NCBI GenBank assembly: GCA_001414485.1 | Contig: LLEY01000046.1 | Span: 310,001-374,000, forward strand | DNA from: Calycina herbarum | Taxonomy: Eukaryota; Ascomycota; Leotiomycetes; Helotiales; Pezizellaceae | Length of the DNA: 64,000 nt | Direction of reading: 5' to 3' | Shown: piece by piece, positions 22,484 to 35,596 of the stretch | Layout: the number at the start of each line of letters is the position of its first letter | Position numbering within the stretch: the first letter of the stretch is position 1 | Made by a program: the position numbers and the translations under genes | Notes under the pieces: model-generated | Databases searched by the model: none | Told to the model about the DNA's origin: nothing | What the model saw: the letters and a program-made list of their open reading frames with translations, nothing else

Positions 22484-23483
22484 ATGTACTTTCTCCCAAG
22501 AAACGATGATCAGTGTTCAGGTGTCAAAGAGCTAAGTATAACCGGTTATGGCGAGAATACAGACGACTTTGTTTCCAAATTATCGTTTGTCTGGCAAATT
22601 ATCAGCATTCTCGTTGTCTGGTGGTTCTTTCCCATCTTCAGGTACATCTTCGATCGCTGCACAATGGGCACACCTAAACTCTTCAACACAATCTTATGGA
22701 CCTGCGCTCAAAAATTTATGCCCGATTCCGCAGCCTATTTTGCCATCAAATCCACCGATAGCCACAAAGAATGGCTCATAATTTTCTTCAAGGGAATGCT
22801 TTTGCACAGAGGTAGCGAGGAAAAAACAATGCCATGGTACATGGCTCTCTTTCACCTTGGCCTGGACCTTTTCACTGCAGTCCCAATCATCAGCGTTATT
22901 ATTTAAAATCCAACTTCCTGTGCTGGCACTGGCACCATGGTGGCGTGGCTATTTCCCACACTTCCCACCGCTGTTGTTGGGATCTGGATGGTGCTCGATT
23001 GCAAGGTGTTCCATCTTCGAAAGGGCTTGTCTATCACTGGCTGCTCGCTACTCGTTCTCGCTGTTGCCGGTGGCCTAGCAGCATCCATCTATTCGGCTGG
23101 AGGCCCCTATCCTTCGCTCCCGGTTTGGGTCCCAATTATTGCCTTTTGTTCATGTGTATACCTTTTAGCTTTCTATCCAGGTCCCACGAGGTCGATACAT
23201 TACAATAGCTCGCACGTTTGAAATATTTCTCTTCTCGATACTAGGCCCCGGTCGTGTAACTTTTCCCGTTCCAGCGCTTCAGAATACGGGCTTTGGTGTG
23301 GTTTATATGATTCTGGGTGGAGTTTTAGGGGTTTGGGCGTTCTTTTTGGAGGGTGGCCCTATTCAGGTCAGGATGGATGGGTGGGTTAAGGTACCTGGGG
23401 AGCTAGAGAATGAATCTGAAGGTATTGGACAGGAGGAGGATACGGCTTATAAAGGAGTGGAGACGAGAGAAGTCCCTGTATAG
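22484..23483 (+). pseudogene. Multi-pass membrane protein, interrupted (hypothetical family)
   Basis: From ATG 22484 the frame encodes a polar start (MYFLPRNDDQCSGVKEL) and a hydrophobic segment (LSFVWQIISILVVWWFFPIFRYI). It continues through WYMALFHLGLDLFTAVPIISVII to a TAA at 22904-22906. The same frame goes on without other disturbance (NPTSCAGTGTMVAWLFPTLPTAVVGIWMVLDC) through three more hydrophobic segments. It then must shift frame near 23170-23190 to reach RYITIARTFEIFLFSILGPG and GVVYMILGGVLGVWAFFLEGG, ending at 23483. About seven membrane segments in all. No intron with normal ends removes the TAA. The frame change could be an intron starting GTTTGG near 23125, or a frameshift. I do not recognise the family. 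Probably a recent pseudogene. Confidence 0.55.
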
Positions 23484-23728
23484 TTTTGTGGGGTTCACTT
23501 ATTATGGGAATTGTGAATTTTGTGGTGGAATTTTGAGGAGGTTTGGTCAGAAAATTCGAAGCCTTACTGGTGTGTATGTTAGGGTGCTGAATCACGTTGT
23601 GACTTAGATGAGTAGAAATTTCGTCAGAGAAGCATAGTTTTACTATTATTAAATTCTTCTCGTATTCTAGCATAATACATATTTCTTCGTTCTCTGAAAA
23701 CGACTCAACACTACAAAATTAGAGCACA

Positions 23729-25356
23729 TTAACAAACAAACCCACAACTTACAGTTCGCATTTCATATGCAGTCGGCTCAACAGAGATGAAAGTCTCGAC
23801 GACTCGGTTCCTATCCAACCATTCTCCATCCATTACACCATACACATACGCCTCCCCAACGAGCTCAAACTTCTCATTGGCGCTTGGTCGAAGAATAAAA
23901 GGACCTGTAGCCCCAAAAATAATACAGATCAAATCGCCGGGCTTGGAATTTGAGGGAGCCAATCCGACATGACCATCTATAGATAAGAAAAGTTTCCTAT
24001 CATGTTGATAAGCCATCGAAGATTTATACTTCCAACCAGGCCCATCTAGGTCCTAGGCGGTAAATGAGCCCGGCAATTCTAGCAGCTCATAATCCTCGCA
24101 TAAACTCGACAAGTTGGAAACCCGTCGGCGATTTGATCCGAAATAGCATTCCTGATCCCCGCAGGGAATTCGCGTCTTTGCATCTTCGATTTGGACTTGT
24201 GTATTGTACAATGGTGAAGCTATACAAAAGTTCTTGATTTCTTCTAGAAATTTCTTTGCGACTGCTCGGTTAAATGTCACGCTGAACTGTGGTTCATAAA
24301 CCGATCCCAATTGTTCAATTCTATCGATCGTAGCTCCTGATAGGCCAAGTATGTTTTCGCCTTGGCAAGAACATATTTTTGTCTTGGATTAATCGCCATT
24401 TCCCGAAGCGTAGAATAGCGGTCCGTTTAAAGTGTCCTCCCCACATGGTTCTCGCATGGAAGCAGAAAAGTCGGGTACCCAGCAAGGTAAGCCATTCATC
24501 GGCTCTGTTTGCCGACACCAAGCTAAAACAGTGGTTTGTCCATCGCGTATAAATGCTCTAGTAGCGGAACTATAGACTTAAATTGCGGTTTGTGTATAAT
24601 CTGGCTGAATACCAAGTTTGGCTGCATCCGAAGCAAGGTTTAAGATTCCATAAATTTTATCTCTAGGATCCGTGCTTTTCAACGGCAAGGAATCCAGCCA
24701 ACGGTAGCAAATCCATTTCAAGAGTTTCTGGTTTATTTTTGTACTCAGATCGAATCCCTATAATTCGCCTTGGAACTGTAAAGTTACTCAACGGTAGAGC
24801 CTTGAAGCTTATTGGTTCCATCTGTGGCCCGAAGACCGGATCTCGAAATCCTAAACTTCGATACCTTCATGGAAATCTCGACCTTGCAAAAGCGTACAGA
24901 TCCGATGCGGCCTGAAAATATGAGAACGCAAGGTGTTTTTTCCCGCAAATTATCCTCACCTGCCTAGCTACAGAAATTTCTTGCGCAACCCAAACTCGAG
25001 ACCAATCCTCGCGTTCTGACAATCCGGGAAAGTAAGTGATGAGAGCTGCCACCAAGCCTTCCTCCTCTACAAGCTGCTCAAGCTCGACTCTAAGTCTACT
25101 CAACCGAGGATCAGTGGTGGGAGTAAACCAGTTCTCGATATCTGTCCGGTGCATGGCTTCGATCCCTGCTTGTATTGCTTGATACCCCATTTCTTTGACC
25201 CTCCATTGCTTCATCACTATCATCTCTCGCTGGACCAATCCAGGCAAATACTTCGATGGCTTGAGTGTATATCTCACACATCATCTGTACTTGATGCATC
25301 TTCTCTCTGTCATTGTTCTGATCGATACAAAGACCGTTTCCGTTGTCTTTCTCCAC
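23729..25356 (-). pseudogene. HET-domain (heterokaryon incompatibility) protein, degraded
   Basis: Leftward from 25356 the frames carry HET hallmarks: GLCIDQNNDREKMHQVQMMCEIYTQA, FAWIGPARDDSDEAM, then, one base out of frame, KEMGYQAIQAGIEAM...EREDWSRVWVAQEISVARQVRIICGKKHL. Further on are GATIDRIEQLGSVYEPQF and, after an in-frame TAG at 24053-24055, RKLFLSIDGHVGLAPSNSKPGDLICIIFGATGPFILRP...GEAYVYGVMDGEWL. These match the HET module and the usual C-terminal GDLI/YVxGIMDGE block. At least one frameshift (about 25220-25240), a frame break near 24320-24350 and the TAG are not explained by introns. The N-terminal EYEALSYVWG-type start was not found. Family role: allorecognition and programmed cell death; this copy looks dead. 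Confidence 0.7.
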
Positions 25357-26533
25357 TTTTTTTATACAGTACCTGACTAAGAATCTTTTGCTGAAGATGA
25401 GTGTTTGAGATCAAGATTGAGAAATGAGAGTAAGCTCCTGGACTTGTTTTTCGTAGCAAGATAATACGGACGAAAGAATAACTCACCGAGTATTTCTGTC
25501 GTTAAAACATGCCTCTGTGAGGTACAAGTGATGCTTCGTTGAGGGAGTTTTTGTGTTAAACAAGCTAACATGCATTATACTCTGACTGCAAATTGTTACT
25601 TACAGTTATTGTTCAGAAGGAAGTAGTTTTAGCCTTTGTTCAGCTTCAAGTTCGTGGAGTTTTCTTTGAACTTCTCTTTTCTATAAAGTTAACTAAAGTT
25701 CGACTTAGATTCAAGCTTTGGCAAACTCACTTAATGATGACCTGATATCTAAAAGTCTTGTAGCTTCGAACTATAACAGACCACCTATGTTCGTAATACT
25801 TCTCAATAACTTCAATAACTGCAGGTATGCTGAATCCAACTCAATGACAAACACAGCTATAAAATGACGCCCATTTCACTCAGATTTCCCATTCAACAAA
25901 TAAATGTCAATTCCATTGCACCCGTCTCATTGGAACCCTCTTGTTCTAGAACTACTAAACAAGTAAGCAATTCACGTTGTTGGCACATATACGCTGCAAT
26001 TTCTTTTTGGGTAAACAGCTCAAACCTCCACAAAAAAAAACGTGAACTTTCATGAAAACTTCATCTGAACGCTTGATTTTCATGAGACCAGAAAATGAAA
26101 CAACAGTAGATTAAAAAACGAACGAAAGTTGCCGGGGGAAAAGGTGAGGTTTTAGGGTAGGAGATAGGTGTAAAATGATGCTTTGTTAGCGTCTTTGAAG
26201 GGTGATTTTGTTTCTTGTTCTCTCCTATTGCTAGCATCGTATTGTGCGCATGTTTGGCTGGTATACCAAGTCAATTTGGATCTGAACCAAGTCTTGAAAT
26301 TACAAGTGTCGCACCAGGTTTCAGGTCTGCAGGTACTAAATTATTGCAGTTTCTTTTACTTTTCTATATGTGGTAGTGGGGCCTTTCTTGTTTACTATAT
26401 TTCCTCTTTTGGTTGAAAGTATTCTAGTAGGATAATAGAAATCTCTAGAGTGATTTAGAGGCGGGGTAATTATAACTCCTCTTTCTATAAGGCTTTTCAC
26501 TGCTTATTTATATTAATTTTCCTCCGTGAGGTG
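25357..26533. other. Intergenic, left flank of the LINE insertion
   Basis: No gene seen. The sequence is AT-rich but not RIP-mutated in the way of the following 18 kb. The left copy of the LINE target duplication begins at 26534. Confidence 0.5.
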
Positions 26534-27345
26534 CGGCATCTCTTAATTTATTTATTTATTTATTTCTATTTAACGTCAAGCGGAGAATAGCTCGCGTGGG
26601 CTAAGTCCTAAAAGAGTCCCAAAAGAGGGCAAATGACGCTAGGGGGGTGCCCTAGGCTACAGGGATAGTAAACGAGTAAGCTAATTTACAAGAGACAGTT
26701 TAAAGAGAAGCTCCACTTTTGGAACAGCCCTTGTTCTTAATTAGTTTATAGAATCAGGGAAAGACAAAGGGGATATATATATAAAGAAAAAGAAAGGAAA
26801 GGAAAGAAGAGTTAAGCTATCTCGAAGGACAGATTTTCGTAAAGAACTTGGTTTTAGCGTAGACCTTGCTAAAGAGTTCCTCGTAGCTGGGTCTGAATAG
26901 AAGATGAGGTTTTCCCTCCGCCTTAGCTAATAGCCTTAGATCTTTGTTATTAGCTAGCCTATAGAAGAGTAGGTGGAATTATGTTTTAGCTCTTTTATAC
27001 TTATAATTCCCTGCTTTTAGTAACGTATTAAGGTAGAAGAAGCGAAGGTGGTATACTGTGAAGTCTCTGTAGCTAGTTTAAGCTATAATTAGCTGAGCTA
27101 GGACCTCTCTTAGTAGCTAGAGAGTCTTAGGTTTTGAAAGCTAGGAAGTAAGTCCTAGGTTTTTATAGGTATCTAGGAGCGTTGTTTGCTAGAGCTGATT
27201 TGCGAGCCTGATCCCTGTCTCTTTAACCTCTCTCTTAAGTATAGTAGTATAGAGTAGAGGGGAACTAGAAGGGGGTGTTTAAGCCGCTTTTCCTGTAGCT
27301 TTGTCGGCTATTTCGTTGCTGCGGATTCCTATATAACTAGGGTAC

Positions 27346-27807
27346 TGTAACGAAACTCAAACGAACTAAACAAAGATGACTAAGTCTCGAAGGTTGGTAT
27401 ACAGTAAGAAGTATAAATACGCCGGGTTGTTCACTTGGAAGTGAACTCGTTACTTATATCAAAGATGTTAAACAAGATAATAAGATTAATAACTAAAGTT
27501 AAGCACGAAGCTCCTATCTAATAGCAGACGTGCTAGTCTTATATAGAACCTTCGTTCCTAAGCACGTCGCTTACATCGCTCGCGTCGCTCACGTCGCTCG
27601 CGATTAAGGCGATTAGAGCGATATAGGCGATCACGTCACATAACCCTACGTGACTTCCAACATTACTATAATAGTAAGATCCTGAAATCCCTAATATCCT
27701 TTATATTACTAATTTCCTCCTATATTACTTTCCTTTCCTAGATGTTATACCTTATCCTATTAGAACGCCGTCTAGACTACTTACTATATATACCGTGATT
27801 CGTAACA
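27346..27807 (-). repeat. 3' LTR of the gypsy-type element
   Basis: The left copy in window order; begins TGTAACGAAACTC and ends GATTCGTAACA. Its outer ~130 bases are less mutated than the matching stretch of the right copy, while its inner half is more mutated. It contains a run of TCGCTCGCG/TCGCTCACG near 27575-27605. Confidence 0.95.
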
Positions 27808-30800
27808 CTATCCCCTTCTTAGACTAGCATATCCCTACGCTTAAGTATAGCCTAAGAAATATCGTTAAGAGGCTAGTAGCCTCCCTAGTTCCTATTATGT
27901 CGTTAATACCTCTCCTAAAAGACAAGCTTAAATAATATAGGACCCTTAACGCTCTTCGAATCAAACGTTTAAGACGTGAAATGATTTCTTATACTTGTTA
28001 TATAAATGTAAAAACTAGTCGTCGATATATCAGCGTTCCTAGTAGTTCTAAGTACTCTAAGTATACTAGGAAGAGCAAATCTTATAATATTAAGTTGTAA
28101 AATCGAATACTCTTAATTTTCAAGTAGGAATCTATTAATACCTAGAAGCAGAGGTTATAGTAGGAGGAAGAGACAGCCTATAAGATTTAGGAAGAAGCTA
28201 TATAGAAGATCCTTCGCTTACAAAAACAATAACGCTTCCTTATAGAGTAGGAGCAAGAGATACTCTATCGTAGTCTTACTAACTTATAAGAACTTAATAA
28301 AGCTAATAAGAAAGAAAGAGTAGAGAAAGAGAAAGAAGAGAGGGAATTAGAGGTCGCCTAGCTAGCGGCCCCCTCTTCTTCTAGCGACCCCGCTTTTATT
28401 ATAAAACCGACTCTTAACTCGGCTTTCCTCAAGGCTTTTCCTTCTAACTATAAGATATAGATAACCCTAGGTTTTAGTAGTAGAACTTCTAAAGTTCCTC
28501 TAAGTAATAGTTAAGATTACTTTTAAGCTTCTAAGTATTTTCTAAGTATAGGTAATCTAACTATTTAATTAGATACTTAATCTTACCTCTAATAATCTTA
28601 TAGTTAAGAATTCTTTCGACTTCGTATTTAGTATTTAGATTAACTAGTTGAATTTCTATAAATAGGGCTAGTAATACTCTCGGTAGTGCTAGTTTAAGTA
28701 AGGATATATAGAATACTAGGTAGATGTTTATTATCTTTAGTAGTGCTAATTTATAATTCAAAGGTCCCTTAACCTATTTAATTTTAAATAGTCTAAGTTT
28801 TTTATAATCTAGTTTATTACTTAGTCTTTTTATGTTGATATTCTTTTATACTAAGTAGACTTTATCCCCCTCTTTTAGCATTAGCTCCTAACTACGTCGT
28901 TTGTTATAGTAGTATATATTTCTTTCTACTATAAATTATAAGTCCTCTATAAGTTCCTTATATAGACTCTTAATTTTCAAGATATAAACACGAGTAAGCT
29001 AGTTATTAATAGTCGTAGACAGCAGTTCTCGATATACTAATAATTTATACCTAAAATTAATATAGAATAGTATAACAAGTGTTGTTTCTATTACTAAACT
29101 ATTATAGACAAACTATAATAAGAGCAGCAGTTCTACCTAGTTATCTTACTAGTAGTTTATATAATAATAAAGGTATGTTTTAACTACTTAATTTATCCGT
29201 TCATTTCCTTTATTTATTTAAGAGTAGAAGGCTATAAAGAGCTTCCTTTTCGCATCTAATCGTTTTATAAGAGCAATCTAAAATTTTAAGATAAAGAGCT
29301 TGTCTTTATCTAAGAGTATTTCTTCTAGTAGTTTATATCTTAAGACTACTTCTCTAAGGAATATAAATACTAATTCCTTAGCTATACTTAACTCTATATA
29401 TACTATTAAGATTATATATTTTATAAGTCGTTCTATAATAACTAGGATCGTATTATATTTAACTCCTATTATTAAATCTTTAGATTTTAGTAGTTTAATA
29501 ATAAAATCTATAAATATTAATTTCTAAGGTATTTATAGTATTAGAGTAGTGTTTATCTATCTATAAGAAGTATAGTAGGAAGCCTTATTCCTAGTATAGG
29601 TATTATATTCTACTATTACTTCCTTAACTATCGTAGATAACCGATTAATATAGTAGTATTATCTTATTCTCTAGAAGGTTCTATAAATTCCTTAGTATCT
29701 ATAAGTAGGCGTAGTATAGTATTCCTATATAAACTCCTTTATATATAAGCTAGGAACCTATAGTTTCCCTTTTATATACTAATTATAACCTTTATATATA
29801 TTCTAAATTTTATCTATCTATATATCGTTTATTACTACTATCTTATATATAGTAGGTACTAAGTCTCTGTTCTTAAGAGTTTTTAAGATTATAATCTTTT
29901 TATACTCTTTATCTCCCTTATATCTAGGTTTCCGACTAAGAGTATTAGCTCGAGTATTTAACGTTCTCTTTATATATCAAATAATAATATTAAATCCTCC
30001 TAATATCTCTAACTATCTAGTTAATTATCTAGTCGTAAGTTTCTTAGTTATTATAAATATCCTAAGATTCTTATAGTTAGATAAAATTATAACTAAGTGT
30101 TTTACTAACTATAAATAGATTCTCTAGTATTCTAAGGCTAATACTATAGTAAGTAATTCCTTATTAAAGATGCTATAGTTTTATTATACTAGGTTAAATA
30201 TCTTAGAATAATATATAATAGGTATAAGTTTTCTCTTATTATTTAGCTATAAGTAAACTATACCTACTACTATATCTAAGGCATCTATTTTAATCGTACT
30301 AGGCTTATCTATATCGAAATCGTATAGAATAGGTTTTTCTATAAACTTTGCTTTAATTTTCTAAAAAGCATCCTCTATCTATTTATTTTATATAAACTTA
30401 ATAGCTTTTTTAACTAGTCTTAACATTAGTTTAGTAATCTTTACATAGCTTTAGATAAATAGATAGTAAAAGTTTATAAATCTAAGGAAGGACTATACAT
30501 CTTTTATATTCTCTAGTAACTTCTAGTTTAAGACGTCTTAGATCTTTGCTAGATCTATTTCTATTTTTCCTAGGCTAAATACCTATCCTAGGAAAAGGGT
30601 TCGAGTTACTCTAAACTTATATTTTAAGAGTTTTAACTAAGAGTTTACTCTTATAAGTTATTATAAAACTTCTTTAACATATTCCTTATATTCTTCTTCT
30701 TTTTCTAAGAAGATTAATATATTATCTAGGTAATAGATTACTATTACTCCTAGAAGATCTCTTAAAATATTATTATTTTATCTTTAATATATAGCTAGTA

Positions 30801-33655
30801 CGTTATAAAGTCTAAATAGTATAACTATATATTTATAAAGGCTTAATAGTAAGGTAAATGCTATCTTTTATTCGTCTCCGACTTTTATTTATATAAGTCT
30901 ATAGACGTTTTATTAATCTAGTTTCGTAAATCGTACTACTTTGCTTAACTTATCCTATAAGTACTAGCTAGGTAGTAGCAGATAAGCGTTCTTAACTATA
31001 GCGTGATTTACTTCTTAGTAATTAATATATACTCTTCTATCTAGATCGTCTTTTTTCTTAATAATAAGTATATTTAAAGCAATTAGTAACTTAGATCTTC
31101 TAATATATCTCTTTTTAATACCTTCTTTTATATAACTTTCTATTCTCTATAGGCTTTTCTAGTTATATAACTAAAGTTTCTACTTTAAAAGGTAATGATC
31201 CTCTTTTAATTTAATCTTATAATCCTATAAGTAATGTTTTAACAAGGCTTATAAGTCTTCTAGGTTTTCAAACAAAGCTCTAAATTCTCTATACTACATA
31301 GGTATTTTGTTATTAGTTAGCTTACTAACCTATAGAGGACCCTAGACTAGGTATCCTAACGTCTTAGAAGAGGTAGCGCTAACCTCGTTCTAGCCTTATA
31401 GTTATAATTATAAACCTACGTAATTATATCGACTAAAGGTTATTATTCGAGCTTTCTAATCAATATCTAGATTATGTTCTCTAATCTATAGTATACTAAG
31501 TATCGCTTCTTTACTTCCTATTTTAATAATATCGAATTATATATCTAAGTAGTATCCTTTAATAGTAATCTTTATTAGAATAGTTTATTAATTAATAATT
31601 CTATCCTAGTATATAACGTCTATTCTATTAACCACTCCTAAGCAGTATAGCTTTATACCTTTAATCGAGACGTTTAGCTTCTTCTAAGCTACTAGGGAAA
31701 GAAAATTACCTATTACTCCTAAATCAATTAAGACTCAGAGTTCCTTTCCTCTTATCTTCGCTATTACTATAAGTTGATTTTCTCTAGAGGTAGTGTTTAA
31801 TTCTCTAATTATCGGTTAGTAGAGCTCTCTCTATACTAACTCCGTTTCTTAGTCTATATCGTATTCGTTTATCTCTTAGAAGATTATACTAAATAATTTT
31901 CTACTTCTCGATTCTTAAAATATTACTCTAACCTTTCTAACTAAAGCAACTATAGTATACTAGCCTCTTATTTCTAGTATAGCTTCTCTATTATCAGGTA
32001 GCGTATCTAAAAAACTAGGTTTAGAGTGTCTTATAAAGTCGTTAGGACCCTACTATTACTATAAGCTAGTTTCTTCTTATAGATCTACAACTATCTAAAT
32101 ATCTCCTATCTCAGGTGTATTAGATAGCTCGCTAGATACTACTTATTTTAGTCCAGGTTTTTTAAATTTAATAGTTTCCCTTTTAGTAATAAGGCTTACT
32201 AAAGTTATTCTATCCTATTTATTCTAAACTATTTTATAAGTAGTTAAAATAGTAGAGTTAATTCCTTAAGTAGAATATAGGCTCTAGAAATTAGGTTTCT
32301 AGTTTTCTATATATACTTATCTATTCCCTCTTTTAAAAGTTCTAATAAATGCCTATGTTTTATCTTATTTAGGTTTATATATTCCTAGATCTACCTCTAA
32401 TAAGTTAGATATTAATTCTAATAACTCTAATAAACTTATTAATAGTAGTAATTTATATTCTACCTAAAGAGGTAATTTGTAATCTATTTCTAACTATATA
32501 TTATAATATTCTTTAAGTAATAGATCCTTATTATTATTAGTATTCTATACCTTACTAACTTATAACTTAATTCCTTCGTTTAGCTATAAGTATATAGCGC
32601 TTACTATTATATTTATAGCGTCTGTTTCTATTTACGTGCTATAACCTCTAGCCTCGAGTTCTTTATCTATAAGTTCGATTTTTTCTAGTAAAGCTACTTC
32701 TTTTTAAATAGTAGTATTAGCTTACTTCCCTTTAAAGTCTTTCTTCTTACTATACTTATTTGCTCTATAGCTAAGAAGACTATAGTTATAATATAAGTTC
32801 TACTCACGTCGACGATTTCGCTCTTTCTAAGACAGTCCTCCTCTTTAGGAGTTTTCTTTCTTAGATTCCTTCCCTAGAACCTATGATTTTTAAGTAGTGT
32901 TAATTTCTATAGAATCTCTATAATCTTTTCGTCTACTCTTTCTATATCGATAACTATAACTTCCTTTCTTCTCTAGGTTCCTTTTATAGATACGATTATC
33001 GATCTTAATTATATTATCTATTAATTTATTTAGTATATCTAGAAAATCCTCTTAAGCGAGTTTATCCTTAACGTTGTTCTTAAGTCTATAATAAAATTGT
33101 TTATATAACGCCTCGTCGTTCTATCCTATCTATATAAAGTACTATTAAAATTATAAGATATACTTAGTAGCTAACCCTTTCTACTTAAGTATATATAAAG
33201 CTCTAACTACTTTTTTCTTTATATTAACATTCTTAAAAGCCTAGTTAATTCTATTCCTAAATCCTTAAACATTCCTAAACAAATCTCTTATTTTCTCTAA
33301 TATTTAAAGAGAGACTTTTCCTTCTAATGTCTTATTCGCCTAGTAGTCCTCTAGATATAGTTCTAACTAATTATAAGCTACCCCTTCGAGATAAGTAGAT
33401 AACTATATAACTTAGTTAGTTTTATTTCTAAACTAAGTATAATAAAAGTTTAAGTATAGAGAAGCTTTTATTAAGAACTTAGCTAATTTCTTAGGCGAGC
33501 TATTAAACAGCTTTAGAACCAGAAGTTTCACCTCCTTATAGAGAGTAGTAACTAGTGCGACTAGGGGGGCCGCAGCTGGCTTAGGCAGAGTGGTTTTTAG
33601 AGTAGAAGAGGTTGCCGACATAGTAGCGATCTTACTTCTAAGCTAGTACTTAAAG

Positions 33656-34117
33656 TATAACGAAACTCAAATAAACTAAATAAAGATAACTAAGTCTCGA
33701 AGGTTAGTATATAATAAGAAGTATAAATACGCTAGGTTGTTTACTTAGAAGTGAACTCGTTACTTATATCAAAGATGTTAAATAAGATAATAAGATTAAT
33801 AACTAAAGTTAAGCACAAAGCTCCTATCTAATAGTAGACGTGCCAGTCTTATATAGAACCTTCGTTCCTAAGCACGTTACTTACATCGCTCGCGTCGCTC
33901 GCGTCGCTCGCGATTAAGACGATTAGAGCGATATAGGCGATCACGTTATATAACCCTACGTGACTTCCAACATTACTACAATAGTAAGATCCTGAAATCC
34001 CTAATGTCCTTTGTATTACTGATTTCCTCCTATGTTACTTTCCTTTCCCAGATGTTATGCCTTGTCTTGTTAGAACGCCGTCTAGACTACTTACTACGTA
34101 TACCGTGATTCGTAACA
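33656..34117 (-). repeat. 5' LTR of the gypsy-type element
   Basis: Right copy, 462 bp, beginning TATAACGAAACTC (first G mutated) and ending GATTCGTAACA. Differences from the other LTR are almost all C/T or G/A transitions. Confidence 0.95.
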
Positions 34118-35413
34118 GGTACTACCTTATCTAAATCTTCTCTGGGTATAGCTAAGTAAAGCTATATACCTTATTAAAGGTCTCTTACAACGTGTTATAA
34201 GACTAGTAGGTTAGTTGTAGTATAGCTTCGAGGTTGTCGAGGTAAATCTAGTACTTCGTAGCCGAGGCCTAGAAAGAGGAGTCTAGGGCTAGTTCTAGAC
34301 TATGTAAGACAGCTTTGGCTTCTACGTCGTATATCTCTAATGTTTTACCGAAGGGGAAGAGCCTTGTATTTAGAACAACCCCTCCTCTTATAAGACATAC
34401 GCTGCTACTAGTACTTTTGTCGTCTAAGTAAGAGCCGTCGGTAAATATAACTAGGTCTATAGGCGAGACAGAGGTAAGGAATTTAAGGAATTCAGCTTTA
34501 TAGGAGTCCTTATTACTACTAGGGCTTGGACCTGCTACCTTAAGAAGGCGGGCCTGCCGGTTAAACCCTCTATTCTACGAGGGGTCTTATATTAGGTTGA
34601 TTTCTTCTAAGGGAGAGAGGGGTTTAGAAGAGCGGTAAATAAGCCTAGTCTTTGAGTAAGGGTTATTTATACATCGTTTAAGTAGGTGAGCTAAGTCAAG
34701 TCAGCGAGTTCTAGCCTTAAATACTCTGCTTTTTACTATAAAAGCGATTTCAGCGGCTAAGAGGCTAGATTCTATAAGAAGTGCTGAGGTAGAGGTGGTC
34801 TTATAGACTAAGAGGATAATCCTAGTATACTTTGATACTACTCTATCTAAGAGAGTTAGGTAGCGGCTAATCCGGTTATTTACAAAGCCTGCTTAGCCTG
34901 TTTCCTCTCTTATTTAACTAGGGTACTAGGTCTCGTGTCTAAAGTAGGCGATTAAGAGGATAGAAGCAGTAGTAACTTGCTTAAGCAGATAAGGAGGTAA
35001 GCCTCTTATTATATTTATTATTCCTTTAAGAGTATTAGCTATAAGTGTAGCCTTACTCGTTATTCTTTTAACGTGGTTATAGAATATAAGACAGGGGTTA
35101 AAGAAGATGCTAAGCTATCTAAGTTCTTATATAGGTTCTATTATCTTCTCTTTAACTATAATAGAGAGAGGGGGCTAGATACCTCTCTCTTTTTGCTTTC
35201 TTTTATAGGAGAAGTATATAAGTTCTAACTTCTTAGCGTTAAAAGTAATACCCTCGTCTATACCCTACTCTAGAGTACTAGCCACCTGCTCTATAAGAGC
35301 CTTAATATTCCCTGCCTTTAAGAGCTTAAAAGTAAGTAATCTAATATCGTCTACGTAACCGAATCTCTATAATACCGGAAGAGAGCTAACCCCTAAGCTA
35401 AAGAGGGGCTGGA

Positions 35414-35596
35414 TGTGACGGCTCTCTATAAATACACTAAAAGAGATACTTGTAGAATAGTACCTATATTCGAAGAAAACTAAACTAAAGAGAGAAGAGG
35501 AGAGTTGGTACGCTCTATCTCTATTTATATATACTAAGCGAGACTTCGGTAGAACCTCGGCACGTGATCCAGTCGTATATGACTGGGACTGTCACA
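35414..35596 (-). repeat. 3' LTR of second LTR element
   Basis: 183 bp, begins TGTGACGGCTCTC and ends GACTGTCACA. It carries more C-to-T/G-to-A changes than the right copy. Confidence 0.95.

Larger units (their letters stand above)
27346..34117 (-). mobile_element. Ty3/gypsy-type LTR retrotransposon (6.77 kb), nested in the LINE
   Basis: Two 462-bp LTRs (27346-27807, 33656-34117) with TG...CA ends, flanked by the 5-bp duplication GGTAC (27341-27345, 34118-34122). The coding strand is minus. Gag begins right inside the right-hand LTR (MSATSSTLKTTLPKPAAAP at 33621). Leftwards come a zinc-knuckle remnant near 32790, a protease remnant (VLIDLGVIGNFLS near 31710, for an original LIDSGATGNF-type motif), and reverse transcriptase with YLDNILIFL near 30700 (YxDD box, one Asp lost). 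A polypurine tract (minus strand AAGAAGGGGATAG) abuts the left LTR at 27808-27820. Stops are scattered throughout. The insertion lies in the RNase H region of the LINE. No TGG-type tRNA primer site is seen next to the right LTR. Confidence 0.93.

Noticed and set aside
28561..29527. Short open frames within the RIP-mutated LTR element
   Set aside because: Composition-driven frames rich in Leu/Ile/Asn/Lys in AT-rich DNA; the true pol remnants lie in other frames.
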